This document shows positions 10,561-21,368 of a stretch of DNA of 48,744 nt, piece after piece. Where the stretch lies: assembly GCF_000350085.1 (NCBI RefSeq), contig NZ_CAUM01000099.1, forward strand, positions 1 to 48,744. The letters run 5' to 3'. Both the position numbers and the translations under genes were made by a program. Each line of letters starts with the position of its first letter. Position 1 is the stretch's first letter. The DNA comes from Mesorhizobium metallidurans STM 2683 (GTDB taxonomy: Bacteria; Pseudomonadota; Alphaproteobacteria; Rhizobiales; Rhizobiaceae). Under the pieces are notes generated by a model. It was not told the DNA's origin. It did not search any database and was given only the letters and a program-made list of their open reading frames with translations.

Positions 10561-11448
10561 ATGAACATGCTGCCAGACGCCGAAACACTTGAGCCGGTTG
10601 CCGATGCCGAAGGCGGCTTTCATCCGCTGTTTGCCGATGTGCCGTCTTCCGTAGAGTTCAACAAGTTGCGCAAGCGGCTGCTGCGGCTCACCCGTCAGGC
10701 GATCGACGATTTCGCGATGGCGACACCTGGCGCTCGCTGGCTGGTCGCCCTTTCCGGCGGCAAGGATTCCTACGGCCTGCTTGCATTGCTGCTCGATCTC
10801 AAATGGCGCGGCCTGCTGCCGGTTGAGCTATTGGCCTGCAATCTCGACCAGGGTCAGCCGAATTTCCCGAAGCACGTCCTGCCCGACTATCTCGACAGAA
10901 ACGGCATCCCGAACCGCATCGAATATCAGGACACTTATTCGGTGGTCACCGACAAGCTCCCCGAGGGCAGCACCTATTGTTCGCTCTGCTCGCGGCTGAG
11001 GCGCGGCCATCTCTACCGCATCGCGAGGGAGGAGGGCTGTTCGGCCCTGGTGCTCGGCCACCACCGCGAGGATATTCTCGAAACCTTCTTCATGAACCTT
11101 TTCCATGGCGGACGCCTCGCCGCCATGCCGCCAAAGCTGCTCAACGACGACGGCGATGTCATGGTGCTCAGGCCGCTGAGCTACTGCGCCGAGGCCGATC
11201 TCGAAAAATTCGCCGCCGCCATGCAGTTCCCGATCATCCCCTGCGATCTCTGCGGCAGCCAGGAAGGCCTGCAGCGCAACGCCATGAAGGCCATGCTCGA
11301 CGATCTGGAAAAGCGCATGCCCGGCCGCAAGGACACCATGATCCGCGCCATGGCCAATGTGCGGCCCTCGCATCTGCTCGACCGCAAACTCTTCGATTTT
11401 ACCGCCCTCAACGACACCCTCACCGCGAGGCAAGCCGATGACATTTGA
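10561..11448 (+). CDS. ttcA: tRNA 2-thiocytidine biosynthesis protein TtcA
   Basis: TtcA thiolates C32 of certain tRNAs with ATP and an iron-sulfur cluster. The 295-residue product has the PP-loop SGGKDS at residues 65-70, CSLC with C140 and C143, and CDLC with C228 and C231; these are the cysteines expected to hold the cluster and relay sulfur. ATG 10561 (MNMLPD) is a reasonable start; ATG 10495 in the same frame would add 22 residues but lies just after the rpsD terminator. The stop overlaps the next gene by 11 bases, so the two are coupled. Confidence 0.92.
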   Translation: MNMLPDAETLEPVADAEGGFHPLFADVPSSVEFNKLRKRLLRLTRQAIDDFAMATPGARWLVALSGGKDSYGLLALLLDLKWRGLLPVELLACNLDQGQPNFPKHVLPDYLDRNGIPNRIEYQDTYSVVTDKLPEGSTYCSLCSRLRRGHLYRIAREEGCSALVLGHHREDILETFFMNLFHGGRLAAMPPKLLNDDGDVMVLRPLSYCAEADLEKFAAAMQFPIIPCDLCGSQEGLQRNAMKAMLDDLEKRMPGRKDTMIRAMANVRPSHLLDRKLFDFTALNDTLTARQADDI

Positions 11449-12265
11449 CGATACCGCGATCGACTGGCTCGCCGAACTTCTATCCGACGTCGCCAAGGCC
11501 GAGATCATGCCGCGCTTTCGCCGGCTGAGCGAGGGCGACATTCGCCAGAAGACTTCGGCCGCCGATCTGGTGACGGAGGCCGACGTCAACGCCGAGCGGC
11601 TGATCACCGTCAAGCTGCGCGAGCGCTATCCCCAGGCGATGATCGTCGGCGAGGAGGCGTGTTCCGACAATCCGGCGCTGCTTGAGGGCCTCGGCGATGC
11701 CGATCTCGCCTTCGTCATCGATCCGGTCGACGGCACCTTCAACTTCGCTTCGGGCGTGCCGCTCTTCGGTGTCATGCTCGGCGTCGTGGTCAAGGGCGAG
11801 ACCGTCGCCGGTATCATCCACGATCCCGTTGGCAAGGACTGGCTGATCGGCGCCAAGGGCGCTGGCAGCCATATTCGTCACGCACATGGCAGTATCGAGA
11901 AGGTGCATGTCGCCGAGCCTGTGGCGATATCGCAGATGACCGGCGCCGTATCGTGGCAATATCTGCCGGAACCGGAACGCTCGCGGCTGGCGCGCAACCA
12001 GACCAGGACCCTGTCGCATTTCAACTATCGATGCGCCGCCCACGAATACCGTCTGCTGGCCAGCGGCCACGGCCATTTCGTCGTCTACAACAAGCTGATG
12101 CCGTGGGACCATCTGGCCGGCGTCCTGATCCACGCCGAGGCCGGCGGCTATACTGCGCGTTTCGACGGCAGCGCCTATCTGCCGTCTCATCTCGGCGGCG
12201 GCATCATTGTCGCGCCGGACAAGGAAAGCTGGCGGGAATTGCGCCGCGAGCTTTGGGCGGAGTAG
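11438..12265 (+). CDS. Inositol monophosphatase family protein
   Basis: A 275-residue Mg-dependent phosphatase of the IMPase/HisN/CysQ fold. All metal-binding motifs are present: GEE (71-73), DPVDGT (95-100) and WDHLAG (223-228). The family removes phosphate from inositol phosphate, histidinol phosphate or adenosine 3',5'-bisphosphate; the exact substrate cannot be told from these motifs. The start lies inside the ttcA 3' end, so it is probably expressed with ttcA. No other substrate-pathway gene is adjacent. Confidence 0.88.
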   Translation: MTFDDTAIDWLAELLSDVAKAEIMPRFRRLSEGDIRQKTSAADLVTEADVNAERLITVKLRERYPQAMIVGEEACSDNPALLEGLGDADLAFVIDPVDGTFNFASGVPLFGVMLGVVVKGETVAGIIHDPVGKDWLIGAKGAGSHIRHAHGSIEKVHVAEPVAISQMTGAVSWQYLPEPERSRLARNQTRTLSHFNYRCAAHEYRLLASGHGHFVVYNKLMPWDHLAGVLIHAEAGGYTARFDGSAYLPSHLGGGIIVAPDKESWRELRRELWAE

Positions 12266-12287
12266 GCTCAAGGCCGGAGACCCCGAA

Positions 12288-12695
12288 ATGAAACCTCGGT
12301 CCACAATTGTTGCAGCGGTCCTTGCCCTTGCCCTGGTTGCCGGCCCCAACGAGGCAAGATCGCAGGAACGCGCATGTCGCAGTCCCGATCCCATCGACAC
12401 CATAGACGAGATGTTCTCCGCGATCTTCGCCTGTTGGGAGCCGCCGCCCGGAACTGCGGGCATGACCCTGACGCTGCAGTTCTCAATTCGCCGAAACGGC
12501 ACGCTCATTGGCAAGCCTCGCGCCACTTATTCCCATCTAGGGAACGATGGCCGGCTCAACCGGGCCTTCGTGGCCTCCATCCTCGACGCTCTCGACAAGG
12601 CTCTGCCACTGCCCGTTTCAGACAGCATGGGTGGAGCAATCGCAGGGCGGACGCTGTTCCCTCGCTTCACGGCAGCGAGTGGGGATGCATCCTAA
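12288..12695 (+). CDS. Exported protein with TonB-C-terminal-like domain
   Basis: The 135-residue product begins with a signal peptide (MKPRSTIVAAVLALALVAG, cleavage probably near residue 26) and lacks further membrane segments, so it is periplasmic. From about residue 58 the pattern TLTLQFSIRRNGTLIG, then RLNRAFVASILDALDKALPLP, resembles the C-terminal domain of TonB-family proteins without the transmembrane anchor. Function unknown. GGAG precedes ATG 12288; the gene lies 22 bases after the IMPase-like gene and is convergent with the MFS gene. Confidence 0.65.
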   Translation: MKPRSTIVAAVLALALVAGPNEARSQERACRSPDPIDTIDEMFSAIFACWEPPPGTAGMTLTLQFSIRRNGTLIGKPRATYSHLGNDGRLNRAFVASILDALDKALPLPVSDSMGGAIAGRTLFPRFTAASGDAS

Positions 12696-12715
12696 AGCGC
12701 GTCAGGCAATATGCA

Positions 12716-13960
12716 TCAAACCGGCGGATTGTGCGGCTGGAACATCTTGCCACGCTCGGCGATCAGGATCATCAGCAGCGCCGCGACCGAGACGCTGCAG
12801 AAGCCGGCGGCAAGCGGCGTCACCGTGCCGTTGAAGGCCTGGCCGATCAGCGTGCCGAGAATGCCGCCGAGGAAGGTCTGCATAAAACCCAATATGGACG
12901 ACGCTGTGCCGGCCAATTGCCCAAGCGGCTCCATGGCGAGTGCGTTGAAATTGGCGCCAAGCCCACCGAACGGAAGCATCGCGCCGGCAAAGAAGGTGAT
13001 GAACAACCAGAGCGGCATCTTCATTTCCAGCGACACCACCAGCCAGGCAAGGCTGATCACCAGGAACAGCAGCAGCGCGCTCTGCGACAGGCGGCGCATG
13101 CCGATACGGCCGACGAGGCGCGAGTTCAGATAGTTGGAGAAGGCGAGCACCGCCGCGACCCCGGCAAAGATGACGGGAAACATCTCGCCGACTTTGAACA
13201 CATCGACATAGATCTGCTGTGCCGAGGCGATGAAGCCGAACATGGCGGCGAAGATGAAGGTGCTGGCAAAGGCGTAGCAGAGCGCGATGCGGTTGGTCAG
13301 CACGATGCGGAAACCGCCAAGGACGGATGAAACCGTCAGCGGCCGGCGATATTCTGGATGCAGCGTTTCCGGCAGCCGCAGCAGCGACCAGGCCGACACG
13401 ATCAGCGCGCCTGCCGCCATGGTTATGAAGATCCAGTGCCAGGAGGCAAACAGCATGATGAACTGGCCGATGCCCGGCGCCACCACCGGAATGGCCATGA
13501 ACACCATGAAGATCAGCGACATGACTTCGGCCATGCGCCGGCCGTCGAACATGTCGCGCACGATCGAGACGGCGATGACGCGCGTTGCGGCCGCACCGAT
13601 GCCTTGCACCAGCCTGCACAGAAGAAGAATGGCGAATGACGGGGCGATGGCCGCAGCCGCCGCCGCTGCGACATAGATAGCCAGCCCGGCGACCAGCGGC
13701 GCGCGGCGTCCAAACCGGTCCGAGATCGGTCCGAAGAAAAGCTGTCCGCCGCCGAAGCCGAGAATATAGGCGGCGATCACATATTGGCGATGGTTTTCAT
13801 TGGTCACGCCAAGCGATGCGCCGATCTGCTGCAGCGCCGGCAGCATGATGTCGATGGCCAGTGAGTTCAACGCCATCAGCGCCGCGCATAGCGCGATGAA
13901 TTCCCAGCGCGGAATAGGCAGGGTGCTTGCCTGTTGCGGCGCTTGTGCATGCTGATCCAC
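12716..13960 (-). CDS. MFS multidrug transporter, Bcr/CflA-like
   Basis: A 414-residue inner-membrane protein with about 12 hydrophobic segments. Signature A of drug-proton antiporters is at residues about 76-90 (GPISDRFGRRAPLV), and the region CRLVQGIGAAATRVIAVSIVRD is characteristic of the Bcr/CflA subfamily, which exports bicyclomycin, chloramphenicol and similar drugs. The N-terminal LAIDIMLPALQQIG also fits. The substrate is inferred only at subfamily level. It is transcribed alone, ends 20 bases from the convergent gene, and starts upstream of a repeat cluster. Confidence 0.9.
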   Translation of the reverse strand: MDQHAQAPQQASTLPIPRWEFIALCAALMALNSLAIDIMLPALQQIGASLGVTNENHRQYVIAAYILGFGGGQLFFGPISDRFGRRAPLVAGLAIYVAAAAAAAIAPSFAILLLCRLVQGIGAAATRVIAVSIVRDMFDGRRMAEVMSLIFMVFMAIPVVAPGIGQFIMLFASWHWIFITMAAGALIVSAWSLLRLPETLHPEYRRPLTVSSVLGGFRIVLTNRIALCYAFASTFIFAAMFGFIASAQQIYVDVFKVGEMFPVIFAGVAAVLAFSNYLNSRLVGRIGMRRLSQSALLLFLVISLAWLVVSLEMKMPLWLFITFFAGAMLPFGGLGANFNALAMEPLGQLAGTASSILGFMQTFLGGILGTLIGQAFNGTVTPLAAGFCSVSVAALLMILIAERGKMFQPHNPPV

Positions 13961-14078
13961 GGCAAAGTCCGATCGTTAAAAACGAACATGCGCCGGCGGT
14001 GCCGGCGCAAAGGCTCGTCTCGTTCCCGATGTTCGGGAATCTAAGAAATGCCGAGGTGGGGGCTGCCCCGGTGCCTTA

Positions 14079-14228
14079 GCGCATGACCCCGAAAATCGGA
14101 GCCGATTTTCGGAAAGGATCATGCGCAAAATCAAAGTGCTACAGCGTCCTTTGCGCGTCCTAAAGGACGCGCGGCGCTGTAGTGTATGTCGCCCAAAACT
14201 GTGCAGCGGTTTTGGGACAGCGACATGC
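14079..14228. repeat. Palindromic repeat cluster, copy A (three hairpins)
   Basis: Module 1 (14079-14126) is an inverted repeat starting GCGCATGACCCCGAAAATCGG and ending GGATCATGCGC. Module 2 (14139-14182) pairs CTACAGCG...GCGCGTCC with GGACGCGC...CGCTGTAG. Module 3 (14184-14228) pairs TGTATGTCGC with GCGACATGCA around CCAAAACT/GGTTTTGGG. Modules 1 and 2 recur at 18354-18453 in the same orientation, and module 1 relatives occur at 27136, 28912 and 38961. This is a mosaic intergenic element like those known in rhizobial genomes. Confidence 0.8.
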
Positions 14229-14240
14229 ACAAAAGAGAAG

Positions 14241-14576
14241 TCAGGCGGCGCCTTTGACGCTCACGCCCTTTTCGACGAGGAAGGTCTGCAACTCGCCTGC
14301 CTGGAACATCTCGCGCACGATGTCGCAGCCGCCGACGAACTCGCCCTTGACATAGAGTTGGGGGATCGTCGGCCAGTTGGAATATTCCTTGATACCCTGG
14401 CGCAGTTCGGCCGAGTCCAGCACGTTCACGCCTTTGTAGTCGGCGCCGATATAGTCGAGGATCTGGACGATCTGGCCGGAAAATCCGCATTGCGGGAAAC
14501 CCGGCGTACCCTTCATGAAGAGAACGACGTCGTTGCCCTTAACTTCGTTGTCGATGTAGTCGTTGATACCGCTCAT
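14241..14576 (-). CDS. grxD: Monothiol glutaredoxin, Grx4/GrxD type
   Basis: A 111-residue monothiol glutaredoxin with the CGFS active site (C30) typical of proteins that carry [2Fe-2S] clusters with glutathione and partner with BolA. The glutathione-binding [19 protein letters not shown] segment is intact. ATG 14576 was chosen for the family start [12 protein letters not shown]. In rhizobia grxD usually follows bolA directly; here bolA is 3.4 kb away, with a divergent accessory module between. It may therefore need its own promoter, in 14577-14752. Confidence 0.94.
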   Translation of the reverse strand: MSGINDYIDNEVKGNDVVLFMKGTPGFPQCGFSGQIVQILDYIGADYKGVNVLDSAELRQGIKEYSNWPTIPQLYVKGEFVGGCDIVREMFQAGELQTFLVEKGVSVKGAA

Positions 14577-14752
14577 GGAGAATCCTTTCACGCCTGTGGG
14601 AGGCAGGCTCGAAGCATCCTCTTCAAATAAACCCATAGGTTGCTCGAAACAAGACGTTTGCCGCATCGCCTTGCAAATGGCGCAAAGGATGGCCTGATGT
14701 TGGGCCAAACCTGGTGTTGGGCCAAGAGTAAGGGTCACTGTTTTCCCGGGAA

Positions 14753-15556
14753 ATGATCAAAAGGCGGCATATCGCGGCGATTCTGATTGGCGCTCTCGCG
14801 CTGGCCGTGGTGTGGTGGTTCAGGCCACCGGCGCCTCCGCCAGTCATCGTTGGCGGCGAACTGCCCGCACCATGCCGGGACTTCAACTTCGAGGCGGTCC
14901 CCTATGTCGTCTGCGAGATCGATCTTCGCGGCTATGACGTCGGCGTCTTCCACGCTGGCGCGGACGGCAAGGCCTACGGCTCGCTGGAGAAATTCGACAA
15001 GGCGATGGCGGGCGAGGGCAGGCCGGTGCTGCTTGCCATGAATGCCGGCATGTATCACGAGGACTTGTCGCCGGTCGGACTTCTCGTCGAAGAGGGTCAC
15101 GAGTTGGCGCCGCTCAACCTTGCCGATGGCGAAGGCAATTTCTTCCTGAAGCCGAACGGCGTGTTTCTCGTCCGCAAGGACGGCAAGGCGGCGGTCATGG
15201 AGACCAACGCCTATGCCACCGCTCGGCCGGATGCGGCGTTCGCCACGCAGTCAGGCCCGATGCTGGTGATCGACGGCCGGCTTCATCCTCGCTTCGAGGA
15301 GAATGGCGTCTCACGCTATATCCGCAACGGCGTCGGTGTGCGCGACACCGATACGGTCGTCCTGGCGATCTCGCGCTCGCAGGTCAGCTTCGGCAGTTTC
15401 GCCCGGCTGTTCCGCGACGCGCTCCACTGTCCCAACGCGCTCTTCTTCGACGGTGTGGTCTCGGCGCTGTCGAATGGTGACGGGACGATCGTCGGCGGCA
15501 AATACCCGGCCGGGCCTATCATCGCCGTGTCGGCGAAGAAGCCGGTGTCGGAGTAG
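14753..15556 (+). CDS. Phosphodiester glycosidase (NAGPA/DUF2233) family exported protein
   Basis: A 267-residue protein with an N-terminal membrane anchor or signal ([20 protein letters not shown]) followed by a single NAGPA-like domain. Typical motifs are [17 protein letters not shown] (about residues 95-111), [12 protein letters not shown], and a late [12 protein letters not shown]. Mammalian NAGPA cleaves GlcNAc from phosphodiesters; bacterial members act outside the cytoplasm on polysaccharide or sugar phosphodiesters, but this substrate is unknown. It opens the plus-strand module running to the ZIP gene, but lies 118 bases ahead of the oxidase, which may have its own promoter. Confidence 0.8.
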   Translation: MIKRRHIAAILIGALALAVVWWFRPPAPPPVIVGGELPAPCRDFNFEAVPYVVCEIDLRGYDVGVFHAGADGKAYGSLEKFDKAMAGEGRPVLLAMNAGMYHEDLSPVGLLVEEGHELAPLNLADGEGNFFLKPNGVFLVRKDGKAAVMETNAYATARPDAAFATQSGPMLVIDGRLHPRFEENGVSRYIRNGVGVRDTDTVVLAISRSQVSFGSFARLFRDALHCPNALFFDGVVSALSNGDGTIVGGKYPAGPIIAVSAKKPVSE

Positions 15557-15603
15557 CCCCCAAAAGAAGACCTTTGCCTGCCTTGTCCCGCATCAATCGG
15601 TCA

Positions 15604-15630
15604 TTGACTGGAATATAGCTATAGCTAAAT
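15604..15630 (+). promoter_or_regulatory. Candidate promoter/operator of the multicopper oxidase gene
   Basis: TTGACT (15604-15609) and CTAAAT (15625-15630) are a loose sigma-70 pair with a short 15-base spacer. Between them TATAGCTATA (15614-15623) is a perfect 10-base palindrome that could be an operator. It lies 45 bases upstream of the oxidase start. The evidence is positional only. Confidence 0.25.
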
Positions 15631-15674
15631 CTTGAAGCATGGACTATGCTAGTGGCGATTTGGAGGGAAGAGGC

Positions 15675-16805
15675 ATGCGCGAGATGAAATCCTTGCTGGA
15701 GCGAAAGCTCGATCGAAGGCTGCTTCTGGCCGGTGGCCTTGCGGCTGCCGGCGGCACGGCGGTCGCGGCGAGTGGCGCTCGCGGGCAGACAAGCCAAGCC
15801 GGTCACGAGATGCCGGCGGCGGCGGCCGGTGAGAAGCCGCCGGCGCATCTCTCGGCCCATGGCTCGATGATCACGGTCGGCGAGGTCGACGACGCGCGCA
15901 ACGGCTTCGATCCATCGAAGCTGCTGAGCGACTGGGACACCGGGACGATCTCGACATTGCCGGACGGGCGGACGCTTCGCACCTTCGAGGTCACGGCCGA
16001 GGACAAGGAGATCGAGATCGCGCCGGGCATCATGTTCCCCGCCTGGACCTACAATGGCCGTGTGCCGGGACCGTCCTTGCGTGCGACCGAAGGTGAGCGC
16101 TTGAAGATCGTCTTCCGCAACCAGGGCTCGCATCCGCATTCGATGCATTTTCACGGCATCCATGCCGCGCGCATGGACGGCATACCTGGCGCCGGCCTGA
16201 TCGGGCCGGGCGAGGAGTTCGTCTACGAGTTCGATGCCAGGCCGTTCGGCTGTCATCTCTACCACTGCCACGCCCTGCCGCTGAAGCGGCACATCCACAA
16301 GGGCATGTACGGCGCCTTCGTGATCGATCCCGATCCGGCCCGGCGTCCCGAATACGAGGCGGTCGCCCGCTCGCGCCTGCTCGGCACGCCGGAGAATGCC
16401 GGATGGCAGGAATTCGTCATGGTCATGAATGCCTTCGACACCAACTTCGACAACGAGAACGAGGTCTACGCCGTCAACACGGTCGCCCACGCCTATGCGA
16501 AGAAGCCGATCCGGGTGCTGAAGGACAAGCCCGTCCGCATCTATCTCGTCAATATCGTCGAGTTCGACCCGATCAACTCCTTCCACCTGCATGGCAATTT
16601 CTTCGACTACTACAATCAGGGCACGACGCTCACGCCCACGCTCAAGACCGTCGACCTGATCACCCAGTGCCAGGCCGAGCGCGGCATTCTCGAGTTCCAT
16701 TTTCGGGAGCACGAACCGGGCCTCTACATGTTCCATCCTCACCAGTCGGAATTCACCGAACTCGGCTGGTCCGGCATGTTCGACGTCGTGGAGGCCGTGT
16801 CGTGA
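15675..16805 (+). CDS. Two-domain multicopper oxidase with Tat-like signal
   Basis: A 376-residue exported oxidase. Twin arginines in LDRRLLLAGG (R14-R15) and an Ala-rich stretch suggest Tat export to the periplasm. Domain 1 has H158-F-H160 and H197-C198-H199, with a blue-copper set of H155, C198, H206 and M211 whose spacing resembles copper nitrite reductase. Domain 2 has H304-L-H306 and H354-P-H356, so it keeps trinuclear-site histidines but lacks the cysteine of a second blue copper. This fits trimeric two-domain oxidases with type 1 copper in domain 1. Substrate unknown: metal ion or phenol. GGAGGGAAG before ATG 15675 decides the start. It overlaps the ZIP gene. Confidence 0.85.
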   Translation: MREMKSLLERKLDRRLLLAGGLAAAGGTAVAASGARGQTSQAGHEMPAAAAGEKPPAHLSAHGSMITVGEVDDARNGFDPSKLLSDWDTGTISTLPDGRTLRTFEVTAEDKEIEIAPGIMFPAWTYNGRVPGPSLRATEGERLKIVFRNQGSHPHSMHFHGIHAARMDGIPGAGLIGPGEEFVYEFDARPFGCHLYHCHALPLKRHIHKGMYGAFVIDPDPARRPEYEAVARSRLLGTPENAGWQEFVMVMNAFDTNFDNENEVYAVNTVAHAYAKKPIRVLKDKPVRIYLVNIVEFDPINSFHLHGNFFDYYNQGTTLTPTLKTVDLITQCQAERGILEFHFREHEPGLYMFHPHQSEFTELGWSGMFDVVEAVS

Positions 16806-18001
16806 CCGACCTGAGCCAGCCTTCCGCCGATACGCGTGCCGATCGCCCAAGATGGGCCTATCTGTTCTGGATTGCGCTGCCGCTCGCCATACTGGGGTTG
16901 GCGATCGCCTGGCTGACCTCCGCGGACCCGCTGGCGAGCTTCCGCAATGGCGCGCCGCCGATCGAGAACCTCACCTTCGAACGGACGATCTTGGGTACGG
17001 ATGGCATCCGCGTCCTCGTCCGGGCCGGCGGATCGGAACCGATGACCATCGCGCAGGTCCAGGTCGACGATGCCTACTGGCAGTACACGCAGGATCCGCC
17101 GGGCCCGATCACGCGCGGCGCCACGGCATGGATCAGCTTGCCATATCCCTGGGTGCTGGGGGAGGCGCATACGATCAACGTCGTGACCAGCACCGGGACG
17201 ACGTTCGGGCACGAGATCGCCGTCGCCGTGCCGACACCGACGCGCGATTCGCTCAGCTTCGCCGCGCAGGCGGTGCTTGGCGCCTTCGTCGGCATCCTGC
17301 CCGTGGCGATCGGCCTGATGTTCTATCCCGCGCTCCGTGGCGTCGGACGGAACGGCATGGACTTTCTGCTGTCGCTGACCGTCGGGCTGCTCGCCTTCCT
17401 GTTCGTCGATGCCCTCCAGGATGCGTTCGAACTGGCGGGCGAAGCCGCCGCCCTGTTCCAGGGGCCGACGATGGTTGTACTCGCCACGGCAGCCAGTTTC
17501 CTCCTGCTGATGGCCGCGGGCCGGCGGAGCGGGACACCGACGGGTTTGGCTTTGGCCACCTTCATCGCGCTCGGCATCGGCCTGCACAATCTGGGCGAGG
17601 GGCTGGCGATTGGCGCCGCCTTCGCGTCGGGGGCGGCGGGGCTGGGCACCTTCCTCGTGCTCGGCTTCACATTGCACAATATCACCGAGGGCATCGGGAT
17701 CGCCGCCCCGATCCTGAAGCAGCGGCCGCCACTGAGGACCTTCGCCGCCCTGACGCTGCTCGCGGGCGGCCCTGCGGTTATCGGCCTGTGGATCGGCAGC
17801 CTCGCCTATGCTCCGCAGTGGTCGGCACTGGCGCTGGCGGTCGGCGCGGGCGCAATCCTGCAGGTCATCGTCGAGCTGGTGTCGATGCAGCTTCGTCAGC
17901 GAGCGGACAGCACGCGCGCCTTGTTCGCACCGGCCGCGATAACTGGTTTGGCGGCCGGAGTTGGCTTCATGTACCTGACGGCGATGCTGGTGAAGATCTG
18001 A
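16802..18001 (+). CDS. ZIP-family metal permease with extra periplasmic domain
   Basis: A 399-residue membrane protein starting at GTG 16802, which shares four bases with the oxidase stop (GTGA coupling). A first transmembrane helix (residues about 19-40) is followed by a roughly 105-residue hydrophilic domain, then about eight hydrophobic segments (from about 152). The ZIP metal-site helices are clear: LHNLGEG (H262, E266) and LHNITEG (H292, E296). ZIP proteins move divalent metals such as Zn, Fe and Mn into the cytoplasm. The N-terminal domain is not a normal part of ZIP proteins and would face the periplasm, where the oxidase acts. Confidence 0.85.
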   Translation: MTDLSQPSADTRADRPRWAYLFWIALPLAILGLAIAWLTSADPLASFRNGAPPIENLTFERTILGTDGIRVLVRAGGSEPMTIAQVQVDDAYWQYTQDPPGPITRGATAWISLPYPWVLGEAHTINVVTSTGTTFGHEIAVAVPTPTRDSLSFAAQAVLGAFVGILPVAIGLMFYPALRGVGRNGMDFLLSLTVGLLAFLFVDALQDAFELAGEAAALFQGPTMVVLATAASFLLLMAAGRRSGTPTGLALATFIALGIGLHNLGEGLAIGAAFASGAAGLGTFLVLGFTLHNITEGIGIAAPILKQRPPLRTFAALTLLAGGPAVIGLWIGSLAYAPQWSALALAVGAGAILQVIVELVSMQLRQRADSTRALFAPAAITGLAAGVGFMYLTAMLVKI

Positions 18002-18019
18002 GCAGCGCCGGCCGGGAGT

Positions 18020-18253
18020 TCAGTCCGGCACGCTGGTCTGCAGCGCCAGCGCATGCAGCACGCCGCCCATATTGCCCTTCAGCGCGTCATAGACCATCTG
18101 ATGCTGCTGGACGCGGCTTTTGCCGCGAAAGCTTTCCGCCACCACCTCGGCAGCGTAGTGATCGCCGTCGCCGGCCAGGTCGCGAATCGTCACCTTGGCG
18201 TCCGGAATGCCTTCCCGGATCAGTTTCTCGATATCGTGGGCGTCCATTGCCAT
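18020..18253 (-). CDS. bolA: BolA family protein
   Basis: A 77-residue BolA-like protein, partner of monothiol glutaredoxins in [2Fe-2S] handling and, in rhizobia, in iron regulation. It has DIEKLIREGIPDAKVTIRDL, then the conserved segment FRGKSRVQQHQMVYDAL with the class-defining histidine, and a final LHALALQT. ATG 18253 gives MAMDAHD; the second ATG two codons later is also possible. It lies downstream of the purL side and is convergent with the ZIP gene (18 bases between stops). Confidence 0.93.
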   Translation of the reverse strand: MAMDAHDIEKLIREGIPDAKVTIRDLAGDGDHYAAEVVAESFRGKSRVQQHQMVYDALKGNMGGVLHALALQTSVPD

Positions 18254-18353
18254 GGCAAATTCCTGTTTCGGGCGGGGCAGCGGTGCGGCCCCGTGCGATG
18301 TGACTCGGATGAGCCTAAAGCCTTTCCGGTCCGTATTGAAGCGGTTCCGTCTA

Positions 18354-18453
18354 GCGCATGACCCCGAAAATCGGAATCGATTTCCGGAAAGGATCATGCG
18401 CAAAATCAAAATGCTACAGCGCCGCGCGTCCAAACGGACGCGCGGCGCTGTAG
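18354..18453. repeat. Palindromic repeat cluster, copy B
   Basis: Module 1 (18354-18401) starts GCGCATGACCCCGAAAATCGG and ends GGATCATGCGC. Module 2 is a perfect 18-base stem: 18414-18431 with 18436-18453 around an AAAC loop. Both modules have the same order and orientation as copy A at 14079, making the two copies direct repeats 4.3 kb apart around the grxD-to-bolA segment. It lies between bolA and the upstream membrane protein gene. Confidence 0.85.
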
Positions 18454-18472
18454 CGCCAGGGCGATTGGCGGC

Positions 18473-18993
18473 TCACAAGACATTCTGCTCCGGATGGATC
18501 CCATCATCCGCGGAAACATCCTCGCGTGTCGAGAAGGCACGGCCAAGGCTGAAAGCCAGCACATAGAGCGGAACGTTGATCACCAGGCTGACGATCGGAA
18601 GGTAGCTCGTCATCTGCCAGAGCGGCGAGAAGAACGGCTGGCCGTAGCCGTCGCATACAAGCGAAGAGCCATATTCCCACAGCGCGCCCAAGACGATGGC
18701 TGCGGCAAACAGCTTGACGCAGGTGACGATTTGTCGTGCCCGCGCCGGTTCCGGCAAAAGCCGGCCCCAGAGGAGCAGGCACAGGATGGGAATCGCATAG
18801 GCAAGGCTCTGGACGGCCAACATCAGGATCGTGCCGTTGGCCGCGGCCAGGAACTCTGCGCGGGTTTCCAGCCGGGGACAAACCTCGCTTGAGGTCGTCG
18901 ACAGCAGGAAAAAGACAAACGGGCCGAGGAACCAGAAGAAGAACAGCGACGGCCAGAAGACGACTGCAAGCAGTGCCCGGGCAGCCAGCCTTG

Positions 18994-18997
<4 letters not shown>
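18473..18997 (-). CDS. Integral membrane protein of unknown function
   Basis: The frame encodes about 174 residues with four hydrophobic segments: [51 protein letters not shown], and [20 protein letters not shown] hydrophilic tail ends in [16 protein letters not shown]. The frame runs further upstream into purL, but the membrane part begins just at the purL stop. I infer a TTG start at 18997-18995 overlapping the purL stop codon (ATTTGACA), which would couple it to purL. I recognise no family. It separates purL from bolA. Confidence 0.6.
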
Positions 18998-21225
<2,228 letters not shown>

Positions 21226-21368
21226 GGTCGGCAAATGTGTCCTGGGGATCGAGTCCCGTCTTATCGCAAGCTTTGCAGCCGATACACCCATCGATGGATG
21301 AAAAACAATGGAAAGCTCAGCGGGACGATACGCCGCCCAAAAAGACCTTCAATCGAAGGGCATCGGGC

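Noticed and set aside
15675..16805. Copper nitrite reductase (NirK)
   Set aside because: Blue-copper spacing is similar, but HCH and extra HxH motifs give a trinuclear site typical of oxidases, and no denitrification genes are nearby.
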